Assembly: GCF_000709345.1 (NCBI RefSeq)
Contig: NZ_KL448324.1
Location: 215,198 to 279,197 of the forward strand
Source: Polaromonas glacialis
GTDB lineage: Bacteria; Pseudomonadota; Gammaproteobacteria; Burkholderiales; Burkholderiaceae_C
Reading direction: 5' to 3'
Length of the DNA stretch: 64,000 nt
Shown here: one piece after another, positions 9,473 to 19,600 of the stretch
How the letters are laid out: every line of letters starts with the position of its first letter
How positions within the stretch are numbered: the stretch's first letter is position 1
Position numbers and translations under genes: made by a program
Notes under the pieces: model-generated
Seen by the model: only the letters and a program-made list of their open reading frames with translations
Told to the model about the DNA's origin: nothing
Databases searched by the model: none

Positions 9473-10192
9473 ATGAAAACGCTGTCTGATCCCAGGGACA
9501 ACCGGTTGCTTGCCGCCTTGCCCGATGCGGAATGGCGCCGCTGGCTGCCTCACCTGGAGCCTGCCGACCTGGCGCTGGGCCAGGTGATCTACGAGTCCGG
9601 GGGAACGCTCAGCCATGCCTATTTCCCCACCACCGCCATCGTTTCAATGCTCTACGTGATGCAAGACGGTGACTCGGCCGAAATCGCTGTCATTGGCTGT
9701 GAAGGCGTGGTCGGCATTTCGCTCTTCATGGGCGGCGGCTCCACGCCGAGCCGGGCCGTTGTCCAAAATGCGGGCCAGGGTTTTCGGATGAAGGCACAAA
9801 CGCTCAAAGCGGAGTTTGAACGATCACTCCCCGTTTCCCACCTGCTGCTGCGCTACACGCAGGCGCTGATTTCGCAGATGACGCAAACGGCGGCCTGCAA
9901 CCGACACCACACGCTGGACCAGCAGCTGTGCCGCTGGCTGCTGCTGAGCCTGGACCGCCATTCAGGCAACGAGTTGGTGATGACGCGAAAGCTGATCTCC
10001 AACATGCTCGGCGCGACCGATGAAAAAATGACGCAAGGCGCCCTCAATCTTCAGGCTGCCGGGCTCATCCGGTATGTGGACGGCCGAATCACGGTGATTG
10101 ACCGGTCAGGCGTGGAAAAGCGCACGTGCGAATGCTACCTGGTGGTCAAAAATGAATACGACCGACTGCTTCCTCACCAGCAGGCCTCCTAG
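9473..10192 (+). CDS. Crp/Fnr-family regulator, copy 1 (recognition helix diverged)
   Basis: 239 residues. The ATG at 9473 is preferred over 9455 because MKTLSDPRDNRLLAALPDAEW then aligns with the start of the neighbouring paralogue. A cyclic-nucleotide-binding-like barrel (residues ~25-130: LGQVIYESGG, AEIAVIGCEGVVGISLFMG) is followed by a dimerisation helix and a C-terminal winged helix. The recognition region reads NMLGATDEKMTQGALNLQ, whereas copy 2 has NMLGVRRESVTESASKLQ. The two arginine-containing contacts common in this family are therefore absent. It may have changed or lost DNA binding. Clear tandem paralogue of the next gene. Confidence 0.85.
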   Translation: MKTLSDPRDNRLLAALPDAEWRRWLPHLEPADLALGQVIYESGGTLSHAYFPTTAIVSMLYVMQDGDSAEIAVIGCEGVVGISLFMGGGSTPSRAVVQNAGQGFRMKAQTLKAEFERSLPVSHLLLRYTQALISQMTQTAACNRHHTLDQQLCRWLLLSLDRHSGNELVMTRKLISNMLGATDEKMTQGALNLQAAGLIRYVDGRITVIDRSGVEKRTCECYLVVKNEYDRLLPHQQAS

Positions 10193-10261
10193 GGCAGGTC
10201 CATTGCCAGGCATGGCAGCGCAGGAACAGGCACTCAGTCCAGGCCTGCCGGGGATTGCCTG

Positions 10262-10978
10262 ATGGCCCTCATCATCGACCCCAAAGTCAACCACTTGCTC
10301 GCCGCGCTGCCCGATGCCGAGTGGCAGCGCTGGCTCCCGCAACTGCAGTGGATCGAGCTGCCATTGGGTAAAGTGCTCTACGAGTCGGGCGCTCAGCAAA
10401 GCCACGTGTACTTTCCGACCACTGCCATCGTCTCGTTGCTGTACGTGATGGAAAACGGCGCCTCGGCCGAGATCGCCGTCGTAGGCAATGAGGGTCTGGT
10501 CGGCATCGCCCTGTTCATGGGCAGCGAGTCCACGCCCAACCGCGCGGTCGTGCAAAGCGCCGGCCAAGGGTTCATGCTGGGCGGGCGGGCGATCAAGGAC
10601 GAGTTCAGGCGCGCCCCGGTGCTGCACCTGTTGCTGCGCTTCACTCAGGCGCTGATCACGCAGATGGCGCAAACCGCCGTATGCAACCGGCACCATTCGC
10701 TGGACCAGCAACTGTGCCGCTGGCTGCTGCTGAGCCTGGACCGCCTGCAGTGCAACGAGCTGGTGATGACGCAGGAACTGATCGCCAACATGCTCGGCGT
10801 ACGCCGCGAAAGCGTGACCGAAAGTGCGTCCAAGCTGCAAAAGCTTGGCCTGATTTGCTATTCACGCGGCCGCATCACGGTGCTCGACCGCCCGGCGCTG
10901 GAAAAACGCAGCTGCGAGTGTTATGCCGTGGTCAAGAAGGAATATGACCGCCTGCTGCCAGTCGGGCTTGCGGCATGA
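10262..10978 (+). CDS. Crp/Fnr-family regulator, copy 2
   Basis: 238 residues, clearly similar over its whole length to the gene 70 bases upstream (LLAALPDAEWQRWLPQL, LSHVYFPTTAIVS-like segment, CNRHHSLDQQLCRWLLLSLDR). The N-terminal domain has the cNMP-binding fold but lacks an obvious nucleotide-binding Arg-Ser pair. The C-terminal HTH keeps the conserved VRRESVTESASKLQ recognition helix, then RGRITVLDR. Such stand-alone regulators often sit beside histidine kinases in Comamonadaceae, as here. The ligand is unknown. Confidence 0.87.
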   Translation: MALIIDPKVNHLLAALPDAEWQRWLPQLQWIELPLGKVLYESGAQQSHVYFPTTAIVSLLYVMENGASAEIAVVGNEGLVGIALFMGSESTPNRAVVQSAGQGFMLGGRAIKDEFRRAPVLHLLLRFTQALITQMAQTAVCNRHHSLDQQLCRWLLLSLDRLQCNELVMTQELIANMLGVRRESVTESASKLQKLGLICYSRGRITVLDRPALEKRSCECYAVVKKEYDRLLPVGLAA

Positions 10979-11107
10979 TCAGGCCATTGATTGCCTTTTT
11001 GTGCGCAGGCCCCGCATGAGGCCCAAGGCGCGATACAGGTAGCTGCGCAAAAAGCACCGCACGGCAAACTCTCAAGAGCCGAAAAAACGGTGAAGAACCT
11101 GAGCGGC

Positions 11108-12241
11108 TTATCCCAGTGAATGGCACGGCAGGTCGATGGTGAAAATGCATCCCGTGCCCGGCACGTCCCGAACGCTCAGGGTGCCGCCGTCGGCCTCGAT
11201 GCTTTTTCGCGCAATCGACAGGCCCAAACCCATGCCTGTCCGGTCACCGCTGCGCTGCGTGAAGGGCGTGAACATTTTCTCAGTGTTTCCAGCCGGCAGG
11301 CCGCCGCAGTGGTCTTTCACGTCGATCAGGATACGTCCCGCCAGCGCATGCGCCTTGAGCGTCACCTCGGTATGCGGGTGCGTGAACTTGAAGGCGTTGT
11401 GCAGCAGGTTCATCAAGGCCGCCAGCATCAGGTCACGGTTGACCTCGATGCCCAGACTCCCGTCCACCTCGGGCACGGTAAGCAGGCATCCCCGCGCAGT
11501 CGCCTCCAGGTCGGCGCCAGTTTTGGCGTCGGCAATGAAATCGGCCAGCGCGAGTCTGTGGCGCCGACCGGGCGCTGCTCCTTTGATGGCCACTTCGGCC
11601 AGGGAATGGCTGATAAGCCGGGCCATCGACGCGTGACTGTGCTTTAACACCGCGCCGGTGGCCCCCGCCAGGGGCAAGTTGCCCATCTCCAGGGCTCTGA
11701 CCGCAAGGCTTGCCGTTCCAAGCGCATTGCGCAGCTCGTGCATCAAAAAGCCGAGCTGCTCATTCTCGTGCATGCCTTGCTGCAGCGCCAGGGCTGCGTC
11801 GCGCTGGGCGCTGAATTCGGTCACGGCGTCGGCCATGACATTGTCCAGGCAGCGGTTCAAGGTTCGGTATTCGTCGATGCTGAACGGCGCATCCCGCTCG
11901 AAAGCCAAATCGGTGATGGCCTGGCACAGGTCGCCATAATCATGCACGACTTGGTCCACGCTGTAGCCCAGGTGCAGCAACGCCTTGCCATGCGCAGTCG
12001 CGGTGAGCCCCATTTCAGACAAGTTAGACGCATCGCCGCCCGCCGGGCCGGAAATCTCAAGACTGGTCGCGTCTTCATTACGCTGCTCGGCCTTGAGTGT
12101 TCTGGTCAACTGGTCGATGAACATCGGAATGCCGTTTTTCAACTGCTCGGCGGAAGCGGCCCGTTTCGGTCTTTTGGCGACCTTTTCAATGCACCTGTCA
12201 ATCAGGATGCCGCGGTTGTTGGCTAAAAACTGGTACAGCAT
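11108..12241 (-). CDS. Sensor histidine kinase with RsbRD-like N-terminal domain
   Basis: 377 residues, no membrane segment, so cytoplasmic. Residues ~1-150 form a helical sensor region (FLANNRGILIDRCIEK..., HLGYSVDQVVHDYGDLCQAI) like RsbRD/globin-sensor modules. The H-box is FLMHELRNALG with the phosphoacceptor His near 168. The ATPase has an N-box MNLLHNAFKF near 283, DHCGGLPAG and GMGLGLSIARK near 345. It lies just downstream, on the same strand, of the broken response regulator at 12503-12892, which was probably its partner. Confidence 0.87.
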   Translation of the reverse strand: MLYQFLANNRGILIDRCIEKVAKRPKRAASAEQLKNGIPMFIDQLTRTLKAEQRNEDATSLEISGPAGGDASNLSEMGLTATAHGKALLHLGYSVDQVVHDYGDLCQAITDLAFERDAPFSIDEYRTLNRCLDNVMADAVTEFSAQRDAALALQQGMHENEQLGFLMHELRNALGTASLAVRALEMGNLPLAGATGAVLKHSHASMARLISHSLAEVAIKGAAPGRRHRLALADFIADAKTGADLEATARGCLLTVPEVDGSLGIEVNRDLMLAALMNLLHNAFKFTHPHTEVTLKAHALAGRILIDVKDHCGGLPAGNTEKMFTPFTQRSGDRTGMGLGLSIARKSIEADGGTLSVRDVPGTGCIFTIDLPCHSLG

Positions 12242-12502
12242 GGGTTCAACTTTCCTGGCGTTTGAGGCCGTTCACTGACAAGGAACTAGCACGCCGGTGT
12301 CTTGATGACCCAACAGGCAGCCGCGTCAAACGCGCAGCAGAGAGGTCTGTCGCTTGAATGTTTGCCCATCCAAAATAACACCTTGGGACGACATGGTCGG
12401 TACGGTGCCGCACATAGCTGGCCTCAGGGCGATGCGTGCAGAGCCTTTCAAAACCTGTATTGAGACGCATTGAAGCAGGCTCTGAGCGGTGGCTTGACCC
12501 CA

Positions 12503-12892
12503 TCAAATACAGAAGGATCCGTCGTTCACGTACTGGGCGAACTCCTCAATTTGTGTGGACTTGTCAAAAAACGCATTAGCACCGGCCGTCATGCAGGTGC
12601 TCCGAGCGTGCGTGGCGCTGTACTTGGTCAGCACCACCATGTCGTTGCGCGGCGCGCCTGCTGCGAAGGCGCATGATCACATTGACGCCATTGCCCTGGG
12701 CCAGGCCAATGTCGACCACCGCCAAATCCCAGTCCGCGTGATGCGTGAGCAACCAGTCGCAGGCTTGGTTCTCGGTGGCAGCGGACCCCCACCACCTGGG
12801 CCAACGTCAAGTCATACAACGCTTGGGTCAGCCACTCCAGGATGAACGGGTTGTCCTCAACGATAAAAACTCACGCCTGCATACATCAGCAT
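12503..12892 (-). pseudogene. Single-domain response regulator, broken by several frameshifts
   Basis: Reading the minus strand from an ATG at 12892, three frames must be joined to recover one receiver domain. VFIVEDNPFILEWLTQAL (acidic pocket) appears right after an early shift. Then ENQACDWLLTHHADWDLAVVDIGL contains the phosphoacceptor Asp, and DMVVLTKYSATHARSTCMTAGANAFFDKSTQ carries the conserved Thr and Lys. The domain ends at the stop at 12503-12505. At least two, probably three, single-base indels separate these pieces, so it is a recent pseudogene between two kinase genes. Confidence 0.75.
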
Positions 12893-13052
12893 GCTCATTG
12901 GCGCATCATGACCACCACAAGGGCGAGAAATGCGTTGGCCACTCCTGACAGATCGTGCTCAATTTTGCGAGCCCTGCGCATGTCACGCCCCCCTTGTGCG
13001 ACCGAAGACGCGGCCTAGTTGGCCTGGAAATGAACGCCGATCCATGGCGCCA

Positions 13053-15269
13053 TTACCCCTTGCTGGCCTGGCCTGCTCGGCCTGCCAGAGCCTTGCCAAA
13101 GACGCGCGCCAGGGTATCGAGCGTGTAGGGCTTTAACACCAGTTCGAACCCGTACTGTCCCTCGTTGGCCGTGACAGCGTTGTACCCGCTGGTCAGCACC
13201 ACCGGCAGGCCGGGATGGCGCCGGCGCACCTCCAGGCCCAGCTGCATACCGTTCATGCCGGGCATGACCACGTCTGAAAACACCAGGTCAAAGCCGCTGC
13301 CGTTTGTGCCCAGCAGCGCCAGCGCCGCTGTGGCACTGGCCGCCCAGACCGCGCGGTAGCCTTGTGCCGCCAAGATCTCGCACGTCATCTCTCCCAGGAC
13401 GTCGTTGTCTTCCACCACCAGCACCTTGGCGCCCGGCGCCTGCGCGTTGCTCTGTTCGGGCAGCGCTGCCCGGGGGTGTGGCGCCGGGGCGCCCTCGGCG
13501 CGCGGCAAGTACAGCGTAAAGACCGCGCCCTGGCCCGGCTCGCTCGTGACCGCGATCTCGCCGCCCGACTGCCGGGCAAAGCCAAACACCTGGCTCAGGC
13601 CCAGGCCGGTGCCCTTGCCCACCGCCTTGGTCGTGTAAAAGGGCTCGAAGATCGCTTCGAGCTGGTCGGCGGCAATGCCGACCCCGGTGTCACGAATCGA
13701 AATGGACACGAAATCGCCTGGCCGCACATCTCGGCCCGGGCCAGCCGGGATGCGATCGACCTGCTGGACCTGCACGGTGATCCGGCCCTTGGCGTCCATG
13801 GCGTCGCGTGCGTTGACCGCGAGGTTGACCAGCGAAGTTTCAAACTGATTGATGTCGGCTTCGGCCAGGCAGCTTTGTTCCTCGCAGCCCTGCAGATCGA
13901 TTTCAACCTGCGTCCCCAAGAGCGGGCGCACCAGATCGAGCACGCCTTGCACCTGCTCGTTCGCGTCGAACACTTCGGGCCTGAGCGACTGCTGCCGGGC
14001 GAAAGCGAGCAGCTGGCCGGTGAGCTTGGCGGCGCGCGCCACTGTGTCGAAAATCCGGTCCAGGTACTGGCCCCGCTGGTCCTGCGCAAGGCCGGGACTG
14101 CGCAGCAGCTCGGCCGAGGCGCCGATCACCGCCAGCAAGTTGTTGACATCATGGGCTACGCCGCCGGTGAGCTGGCCCAGCGCGTCGAGCTTTTGCGATT
14201 GGCGCAGCGCATTTTCCGAGTGCAGCAGCTCGGTCGTGCGGTGGTCGAGCACTTCGTGTGTCTGGCGCAGGTCGAGTTCTACCTGCAGCCGCTGCAGGGC
14301 CGACCAGGTGCGCTCGGCCACTTCCTCGACCAGCGCCTGCTCGCCTTCAGCCCAAGCGCGTGGCTCGGCATTGAGCACAAAGAAGATCGCGGCCAGGCGC
14401 CCCTCCTTGACCAGCGGCGCGTTGATGAATGCCTGGCATTCTATGGCCTGGTAGCTCGCGGCGTAAGCTGGCCCGGCGGTGAGCGGGTCCTGGTCGATCC
14501 CATGGACGACCACGGTCCGGCCTGCGCGCAGCTGCTGCGCCATCAAAGGCCCGAAGTCGTCCAGCCGGTGCATTCCCACCACACTGGGACAACCCTCGGC
14601 TGTCCAATCCTGAGGAACCACGCCGTGGTCGCCCGCCGCATCAACCTCCCCATAACCGACGCAGCTCGCCGCGAGGTAGCGGCCCAGCTTTTCGGCCGCC
14701 ACCGCCTTCAGCTGCTCCGGTGTGTGGGCCGCGCGCAGCGCGCCTGCGAGATCGAGCCAAAACGCCTGGTGCGCCTGCGCGCGCACCAGTTCTGTCGTTT
14801 CGATGCAGATGCAGTGCACGCCGACGACCGCGCCGCGCTCGTCGCGCAAGCAAAGAAAGGAAAACGTCCACCAGGTCGGCTCGGGGTAGCCGTGGCGCGC
14901 CAGGGTGAGCGCCATGTTGTCGTAGGAAGACCCCTGGCCGCTCAGGGCCTGGCGCAGCATCGGCTCGAAGTCGGCCCACAGCTCGGGCCAGACCTGGGCA
15001 AACGGCCGGCCCATCGCACCGTCCAGGTGTTTTCCCAGCATCGGCGCGTAGGCGTCGTTGAAAAAGAAGACAAACTCCGGGCCCCAAAGGACATACATGG
15101 GCTTGGGACTGCCCAGGACCGTCGCGAGCATACATTTCAGGCTGTTGGGCCAGCCATCAAGCACGCCCAGCCGGGTTTTTTCCCAGTCCAGCGCCCGGAT
15201 GCGCGTGGCCATGGCGCCACCCTGCGCTAAAAAGTCTGGCATGGCCGGTGCAAGGTCGTCCTCGATCAT
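13053..15269 (-). CDS. Hybrid sensor histidine kinase/response regulator (PAS-GAF-HisKA-HATPase-REC)
   Basis: 738 residues with no signal or membrane segment. Order: PAS-like domain (~25-160, WGPEFVFFFNDAYAPMLG), GAF domain (~165-330, VAEKLGRYL ... INAPLVKEGRLAAIFFV), H-box LGQLTGGVAHDVNNLLAVIG near 370, and an ATPase with NLAVNARDAMD, RDTGVGIAADQ and GKGTGLGLSQVFGF. A C-terminal receiver domain begins VLVVEDNDVLGEM, carries its Asp in LVFSDVVMPGMNG near 660 and ends with VLKPYTLDTLARVFGK. It is a soluble phosphorelay kinase. It shares the minus strand with the other kinase and faces an IS630 element upstream. Confidence 0.9.
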   Translation of the reverse strand: MIEDDLAPAMPDFLAQGGAMATRIRALDWEKTRLGVLDGWPNSLKCMLATVLGSPKPMYVLWGPEFVFFFNDAYAPMLGKHLDGAMGRPFAQVWPELWADFEPMLRQALSGQGSSYDNMALTLARHGYPEPTWWTFSFLCLRDERGAVVGVHCICIETTELVRAQAHQAFWLDLAGALRAAHTPEQLKAVAAEKLGRYLAASCVGYGEVDAAGDHGVVPQDWTAEGCPSVVGMHRLDDFGPLMAQQLRAGRTVVVHGIDQDPLTAGPAYAASYQAIECQAFINAPLVKEGRLAAIFFVLNAEPRAWAEGEQALVEEVAERTWSALQRLQVELDLRQTHEVLDHRTTELLHSENALRQSQKLDALGQLTGGVAHDVNNLLAVIGASAELLRSPGLAQDQRGQYLDRIFDTVARAAKLTGQLLAFARQQSLRPEVFDANEQVQGVLDLVRPLLGTQVEIDLQGCEEQSCLAEADINQFETSLVNLAVNARDAMDAKGRITVQVQQVDRIPAGPGRDVRPGDFVSISIRDTGVGIAADQLEAIFEPFYTTKAVGKGTGLGLSQVFGFARQSGGEIAVTSEPGQGAVFTLYLPRAEGAPAPHPRAALPEQSNAQAPGAKVLVVEDNDVLGEMTCEILAAQGYRAVWAASATAALALLGTNGSGFDLVFSDVVMPGMNGMQLGLEVRRRHPGLPVVLTSGYNAVTANEGQYGFELVLKPYTLDTLARVFGKALAGRAGQASKG

Positions 15270-15451
15270 AGGGGTGACTCGCTTTTCATGACGATATTGG
15301 CTTCTGAGAAAACACTGCCATCGTGCGCAGTCCCCTCGTGGTTCGGCATCTATGCCAACAATATACCTGTTCAGCTCATAAGGGCTCTGGCTCTGAATTG
15401 CCTGCGACCAAGCCTTATTAAATCAATGTATGGGTAACCGGTCATCTATTA

Positions 15452-16564
15452 TTGATCCGGCCCAATGAAGTATCAACTTTATTGAATTTTCTCTATCGAA
15501 GAAAGATGGAAAAAGAAAATGCAAGAAAGCAGACGCTGGAGCAGCTTCACGAGCGGCGCAAGCAAGTCGTGAGGCTGCATAAAAGGGCAATAGGCATCAT
15601 GCAAATTGTTTCCATGACGGGTCTGAGCTACCCGGCTGTGCGCAGGTGCATCGATCTCTTTGATGCGGGCGGCTGGCCGGCGATTCGACCGGCCTTGCGA
15701 GGGCGCAGCCAGGGTCTTGGGCGCACCCTGAGCCAAGCCCAGGAGGACAGCATTCAGCGCAGCATCATCGACCAACGCCCTGAGCAGCTCAAGATGGATT
15801 TCTTCCTGTGGAGCCGGGCGGCCGTGGGCCAACTCATCGAGCAGGAGTACGGGGTCAAGCTGCAGGTGCGCAGCGTTGGCAAATACCTGGCCCGCTGGGG
15901 TTTTACCCCTCAAAAGCCTATCAAGCGCGCCTACGAACAAAACCCTGAAGCTGTGCAAGCCTGGCTCGAAGGGGAGTACCCGGCGATAGAGCAACGTGCC
16001 CGTCAGGAGGGCGCTGAAATCCATTGGGGTGACGAGACGGCGCTTGTCAACACGGATGTGCGCGGCAGAAGCTTTGCGCCCGCTGGGAAAACGCCCGTGG
16101 CCAGGACCATCGGCGGCACCCGGCAAAAACTCTCGATGATTGCCACGGTGACCAACCAGGGAAAGACCCGCTGGATGATCATTGACGATGCGTTTGACGC
16201 GGACAAGCTCATCGAATTCTTGCAAGCGCTGATCAAGGATGCGGAAAAAAAGGTGTTTTTGATTCTGGACAACTTGCGGGTTCATCACAGCAAAATCGTC
16301 AAGGCGTGGGTGGCTGAACATAAGGAGGACATCGAACTGTTCTATTTGCCCAGCTACAGCCCGCAACTCAACCCGGAGGAACGCCTGAACGCGGACCTCA
16401 AGCAAGAGTTGGGAAAGCGCGTACCGGTGCGCAGCAAAGCCAAATTACGCGATGCTGCCAATGAGCACATGACGTTGCTCGAACGCACGCCTGAGCGAGT
16501 TATCGCCTATTTCCAGGATCGGCGTGTTCGCTATGCCGCTTGATACTTCATCGGGCCGGATCAA
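15452..16564. mobile_element. IS630-family insertion sequence #1 (complete)
   Basis: A 1113-bp element with inverted ends: TTGATCCGGCCCAATGAAG at the left (from 15452) matches, with one mismatch, the reverse complement of the right end that finishes at 16564. Each end is flanked by TA (15450-15451 and 16565-16566), the target duplication of IS630/mariner elements. It carries one intact transposase gene. It sits about 57 bases upstream of the start of the large CheB-CheR kinase gene. Confidence 0.9.
15506..16543 (+). CDS. IS630-family transposase
   Basis: 345 residues from the ATG at 15506; a TTG inside the left inverted repeat (15452) is an alternative start. The N-terminal HTH part (GLSYPAVRRCIDLFDAGG) is followed by a DDE catalytic domain: HWGDETALVNTD (first Asp), VFLILDNLRVHHSK (second Asp) and YSPQLNPEERLNADLK (Glu). 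It reads through in one frame, unlike the two other IS630 elements in this window. It ends 21 bases before the element's right end. Confidence 0.92.
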   Translation: MEKENARKQTLEQLHERRKQVVRLHKRAIGIMQIVSMTGLSYPAVRRCIDLFDAGGWPAIRPALRGRSQGLGRTLSQAQEDSIQRSIIDQRPEQLKMDFFLWSRAAVGQLIEQEYGVKLQVRSVGKYLARWGFTPQKPIKRAYEQNPEAVQAWLEGEYPAIEQRARQEGAEIHWGDETALVNTDVRGRSFAPAGKTPVARTIGGTRQKLSMIATVTNQGKTRWMIIDDAFDADKLIEFLQALIKDAEKKVFLILDNLRVHHSKIVKAWVAEHKEDIELFYLPSYSPQLNPEERLNADLKQELGKRVPVRSKAKLRDAANEHMTLLERTPERVIAYFQDRRVRYAA

Positions 16565-16621
16565 TAGTTGTGCCTCATCTGGCCGTACCATGGGTTGATG
16601 CATCACCCAGGGGGCAGTCCT

Positions 16622-19600
16622 ATGTCTGAGCCGCTTGAACATCCGCTGGAAGAACCGTGTGATTTTTCAGCGCCCCAAGGCCCCGGGCCGCACGCCCCGG
16701 ATTTCCCTGTGGTGGGCCTGGGCGCCTCGGCCGGTGGCCTGCAAGCCTTGATGCGCTTTTTCCAGGCCATGCCGGCGCAAAGCGGCATGGCGTTCGTGGT
16801 CATCTTGCATCTGGCCCCCACGCAGGCAAGCAGCGCAGCCGATATTTTGCAGCGCACCACCGGCATGCCGGTGCAACAGGTGCAGGCACCAACGGCGCTT
16901 GAAGCCAACCATGTCTATGTCATACCGCCCGGCCACGGCCTGACAATGCAGGGCGGCGAACTGCGCTTGAGCGAGCTTGAGCACATCGGCGCCAGGCCAG
17001 TGGTGATTGATCAGTTTTTCCGCAGCCTTGCCCAGGCGCACCAGGAAAGGGCGATTGCCATTGTGTTGTCGGGCACCGGCCAGGACGGCGCGGCAGGGCT
17101 GAGCCGGATCAAGGAATGCTGCGGCATCAGCCTGGCGCAGCTGCCCGAAGAGGCCAAATCGGGCGGCATGCCCCAGGCCGCCATTGCCACGGGCATGGTC
17201 GATTTCATCGAGAAGGCGGCTGACATGCCGCAGCGCTTGGTGGCACTGTGGGCCAATGCCTGCCGCATCAGGCTGCCCGGAATGGCTGAGGCATCACAGG
17301 AGGTCATGGCTTCCCAGGATGCGCAAGCGTTGCGGCTGGGCGAAGAAGCCCTGCGCGACATCCTGGCGCTGCTGCGCACTCACACCAAAAATGATTTCCG
17401 CCAGTACAAGCGGGCCACGGTCCTTCGCCGCATCGAGCGCCGGCTGCAAATTCGCTGTCTGCCGGATTTGCCCGCCTACCGCGACTACCTGCGCGCGCAT
17501 CCTGAAGAAGTCCAGCCGCTGCTGCAGGACCTCTTGATCAGCGTGACGAACTTCTTTCGCGACCCGGCGGCTTTCGAAGCGCTTGAGCGCGAGGTGCTGC
17601 CCGGCCTGCTGTTCGATCGTTCGCCAGACGAGCCGGTACGGGTCTGGGTGGCGGGCTGCGCCACGGGGGAAGAAGCCTATTCGGTGGCCATCTTGCTCAA
17701 AGAGCAGATGGAACTGAACCACTGCACGTCCGAACTCCAGATTTTCGCCACCGACATGGATGAAAGGGCTGTCAACTTCGGCCGCAACGCACTGTATCCG
17801 GCATCGATTGCGAACGATGTGTCGCCAGCCAGGCTGAAAAGGTTTTTCCTCCCGGAAAAAGAGCAGTTCCGGGTGGTCAAGCCCCTGCGGGAAAGCGTGC
17901 TGTTTGCCCACCACAATGTGCTGCGCGATCCACCTTTTTCCCGCATCGACCTGATGTGCTGCTGCAACCTGCTGAGCTACCTAAACACGTCGGCGCAGGC
18001 CAGGGTCCTGGGAACCTTTCGCTTTGCGCTCAAGCCTGAAGGGATCTTGTTCCTGGGCAGTTCGGAAGCGGTGGATGCAGCGCCGAACCTGTTTGCCATG
18101 CTGGATACAAAGAGCCGGTTCTTCAAGCTCAACCCAAATGGGAAGTCGATCCGCCACTTGTTGCTGGCAAAGGACCCGCCACCCGATCGCCTGGTGTTCA
18201 ACCAGCGCGGGCTGGACCGGCGCGCGCCCAAGCCCGCATCGTTTTCGGAACTGCACCACAAGCTCATCAGCCAGATGGTCTCGCCCAGTGCGTTGATCGA
18301 CGGCAACCACAGCATCCTGCACCTGTCCGAGAATGTTGGAAAATTCCTGCTGCTGGGCAGCGACACGCCATCGGTCAATCTTCTTGACAACACGCCAGCC
18401 GAGTTGCGCACCGAGTTGCGCACGGCGCTCTACCAGGCCGCGCAGGCGGTTGGGCCCGTCAAGACCCGTGCGCTCTCGGTCCAACGCGGCGGCAGCTCGA
18501 TATGGGTGCAGCTGACCGTTTGGTTTTTCGGGGAGGAAGGCCAGCAGTCGGCACAGGCGCTGGTGATGTTTGAAGAGGTGCTTGACAAACGAGTCGGCTC
18601 GCTGCCCAGCAGTGCCGATCAGGCAAACCAGGCGCCGGTCGAGCTGCTGCAAACCGAAATCAGGCAGCTCAAGGAAAATCTTCAACAGATCATCGAGCAG
18701 TCCGAAACGTCGAACGAAGAGCTCAAGTCATCGAACCAGGAGCAGCAGGCCGTCAATGAAGAACTTCGCTCGGCGAGCGAAGAGCTGGAAACCAGCCAGG
18801 AGGAACTCCAGTCGACCAATGAGGAACTGAGCACCGTCAACTTTGAACTCAAGAGCAAGGTCGATGAAGTCAGCATGATGAACGACGACCTGAAAAACCT
18901 GATGGCATCGTCGGACATTGCCACGATATTCGTCGACCCCAGCCTGCACATCAAGCGTTTCACTCCCCAGGCCACCCGCCTCTTCAACCTGATCGAGTCC
19001 GACATCAACCGTCCCTTGATGGACATCGCCCACAAGCTGGACTACCCGTCGCTTGCAAGCGATGTCACTGCCATTCTCAAAACATTGGCCCTGGTGGAGC
19101 GGCCGGTCAGCAGCAGCGACGGAAGGCAATACCTGGCCCATCTTCGTCCCTACCGCACGACGGACGACCACATCGATGGCGTGGTGCTGACGTTTGTCGA
19201 TGTCACCGAATTGCGCAAGGCCGAGGAAAGTGTGCGCGCCGGCGAAGATCGGCTGCGCATTGCTGCCGAGACCACCCAGGATTACGCCATCTTGACCCTT
19301 GATGAGGAAGGCTTGATCACGACCTGGAACCAAGGTGCCGAGCAGTTGTTCGGGTATTTGGAGCAGGATGCTGTCAGCCAGCCATATGCCATGCTTTTCA
19401 CGCCCGAAGCCTGCGCCGTCGGGGCGCCGGAGGAGGAATTGCGCGGCGCGCGCGAGGAAGGCCGCAGCCTGGACGAGCGCTGGCACCTGCGCAAGGACGG
19501 CAGCACCTTTTTTGGCAGCGGCGTGGTCACCCGGCTGGAAGGCAAGGCCGGCGGCTTTGCCAAGATTACCCGGGACATGACCAAAAGCCGCTCGCAGCAG

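Noticed and set aside
13362..15230. 622-codon plus-strand open frame
   Set aside because: Exactly antisense to the hybrid histidine kinase; composition is His/Arg/Gln-rich as expected for a shadow.
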